NCBI GenBank assembly: GCA_030607835.1
Contig: JAUWJE010000107.1
Coordinates: 1 to 6,710, forward strand
Length of the DNA: 6,710 nt
Direction: 5' to 3'
Source: Candidatus Fermentibacterota bacterium
GTDB lineage: Bacteria > Fermentibacterota > Fermentibacteria > Fermentibacterales > JCC-6
Under the pieces are notes generated by a model. It was given only the letters and a program-made list of their open reading frames with translations, was not told the origin of the DNA and ran no database searches. This document shows, piece by piece, positions 5,964 through 6,710 of the stretch (its first letter is position 1; the number at the start of each line of letters is the position of its first letter). The position numbers and the translations under genes are program-made.

Positions 5964-6710
5964 TCAGGGTGTAATCCAGGTAAACCCGGCTCTTTCCATC
6001 CATCTGGTGGATGATTCACCAGCAAAGTCAATATCCTCGATTACGCTGTTCGCAGCATCAACTGGAGCAAGTCCATTCTCCAGTATCTGATTCAGATAAT
6101 ATATCTCGATAATACCGCTGGCACCCCAGTCAACGCTTTGTGTATATCCTGATACCAGAAATCCCTCCGGCCAGTTTCTTCTGGATGAGATTATAGCATC
6201 CGGAGTCCGTCCAGCCATAATTTCGCAGCAGCTGAAGTGAATCATGGCTAGATTCCGGCAGGGTTCCAGGGCATTCGATAATTCGCGAATGGAAACAGTA
6301 CCTGAAGAAAGCTCGATTCCAGCTGAAGTACCCTGCGAAGCTATTACAAGGTAAAGGTTCCCTGGTAATCCTGAGGATTCAAGACAGAACGAGGAAAGGT
6401 CATCTACATCATGAATGAATCTATGTCTTACATTCACACCTGGAATCCTGGCAAACCAGGACGCAAGCATCTCGCCAAAGGAGTATTCCTCCTCTGTCAT
6501 GGAAGCCTGCCACTCGGATTCCAGTATTACAAGCCAGTTTGATGATGCAACTCCGGAACCGGCCCTGAAGCCTTCCCAGTCAAACCACTGTCTGCTGCCA
6601 TCAGGTCTCCACTTGCCGGTGATATGCATGGAATCATCAGAGAGCTCAAACCATCCCTCACCGGAAGCGTTTGGTTCAGTATAGGTAAATTCCAGTCTGC
6701 CATCAGCCCC
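5964..6710 (-). CDS. Partial protein with possible caspase-like (clan CD) domain
   Basis: The frame is open through the window edge, so the 5' end is missing; the ATG at 6629 is internal. The 27 codons before it (ADGRLEFTYTEPNASGEGWF and onward) and those after it (ITGKWRPDGSRQWFDWEGF) form a beta-rich module resembling a common 'YTEP.ASGE..F.LS.D...GKWR' domain of unknown role. Numbering from 6629, residues 31-221 suggest the alpha/beta fold of clan CD peptidases: a strand WLVILES at 32-38, then NLYLVIASQG at 91-100 where a catalytic His-Gly would sit, then NLAMIHFSCCE at 126-136 where the catalytic Cys would sit (C134 or C135). Gln99 replaces the expected His, so activity is doubtful. The C-terminal part (GFLVSGYTQSVDW, then an amphipathic helix near 173-200) fits the rest of such a domain. 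It ends in tandem TGA stops and is first in the visible cluster. The fold call is by pattern only; it could be an unrelated family. Confidence 0.6.
   Translation of the reverse strand, partial: GADGRLEFTYTEPNASGEGWFELSDDSMHITGKWRPDGSRQWFDWEGFRAGSGVASSNWLVILESEWQASMTEEEYSFGEMLASWFARIPGVNVRHRFIHDVDDLSSFCLESSGLPGNLYLVIASQGTSAGIELSSGTVSIRELSNALEPCRNLAMIHFSCCEIMAGRTPDAIISSRRNWPEGFLVSGYTQSVDWGASGIIEIYYLNQILENGLAPVDAANSVIEDIDFAGESSTRWMERAGFTWITP

Overview
The window looks like chromosomal DNA from an uncultured, probably Gram-negative bacterium. Composition is mostly mid-GC, and the proteins read naturally with the standard code. The style (DUF1028 protein with a signal peptide and TPR tail, M42 peptidase, ABC exporter permease, GT39-like protein) is reminiscent of FCB-group or Fermentibacterota-like metagenome genomes. 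That placement is a weak inference: there is no rRNA or marker gene to anchor it.

Layout. (1) 13-1407, minus strand: a large ABC-2-type exporter permease (putative ABC exporter family) that stops at an in-frame TGA near the window edge, apparently before its usual C-terminal end. (2) 1408-1522: a divergent promoter region. (3) 1523-1867, plus strand: a small zinc-ribbon membrane protein. (4) 1868-2086: a non-coding gap with a TATAAT box. (5) 2087-2530, plus strand: the N-terminal third of a GT39-type membrane glycosyltransferase. It apparently starts at CTG and carries a perfect 14-bp terminator-like hairpin in its first codons. (6) About 2490-2500: an abrupt junction where the glycosyltransferase breaks in mid-motif and an AT-rich, 5'-truncated AraC-family regulator begins (2541-3113). 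(7) 3114-3157: a short convergent gap. (8) 3158-6710, minus strand: a compact four-gene cluster, read right to left. Its members are a partial protein with a possible caspase-like C-terminal domain, an M42 metallo-aminopeptidase, a secreted DUF1028 protein with TPR repeats, and a GIY-YIG protein that seems to hold two copies of the fold.

How the parts relate. The right-hand cluster has gaps of 45, 21 and 7 bases and strong internal Shine-Dalgarno sites, so it is probably one transcript entering from beyond position 6710. Three of its four products are peptidase-like or Ntn-hydrolase-like, but no shared pathway can be proven from sequence. The left side shows decay: a permease with a likely premature stop, and two truncated genes fused at one breakpoint. 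The points most worth attention are the 2490-2500 junction, the duplicated GIY-YIG fold, the His-to-Gln change in the caspase-like domain, and the hairpin and CTG start of the glycosyltransferase remnant.
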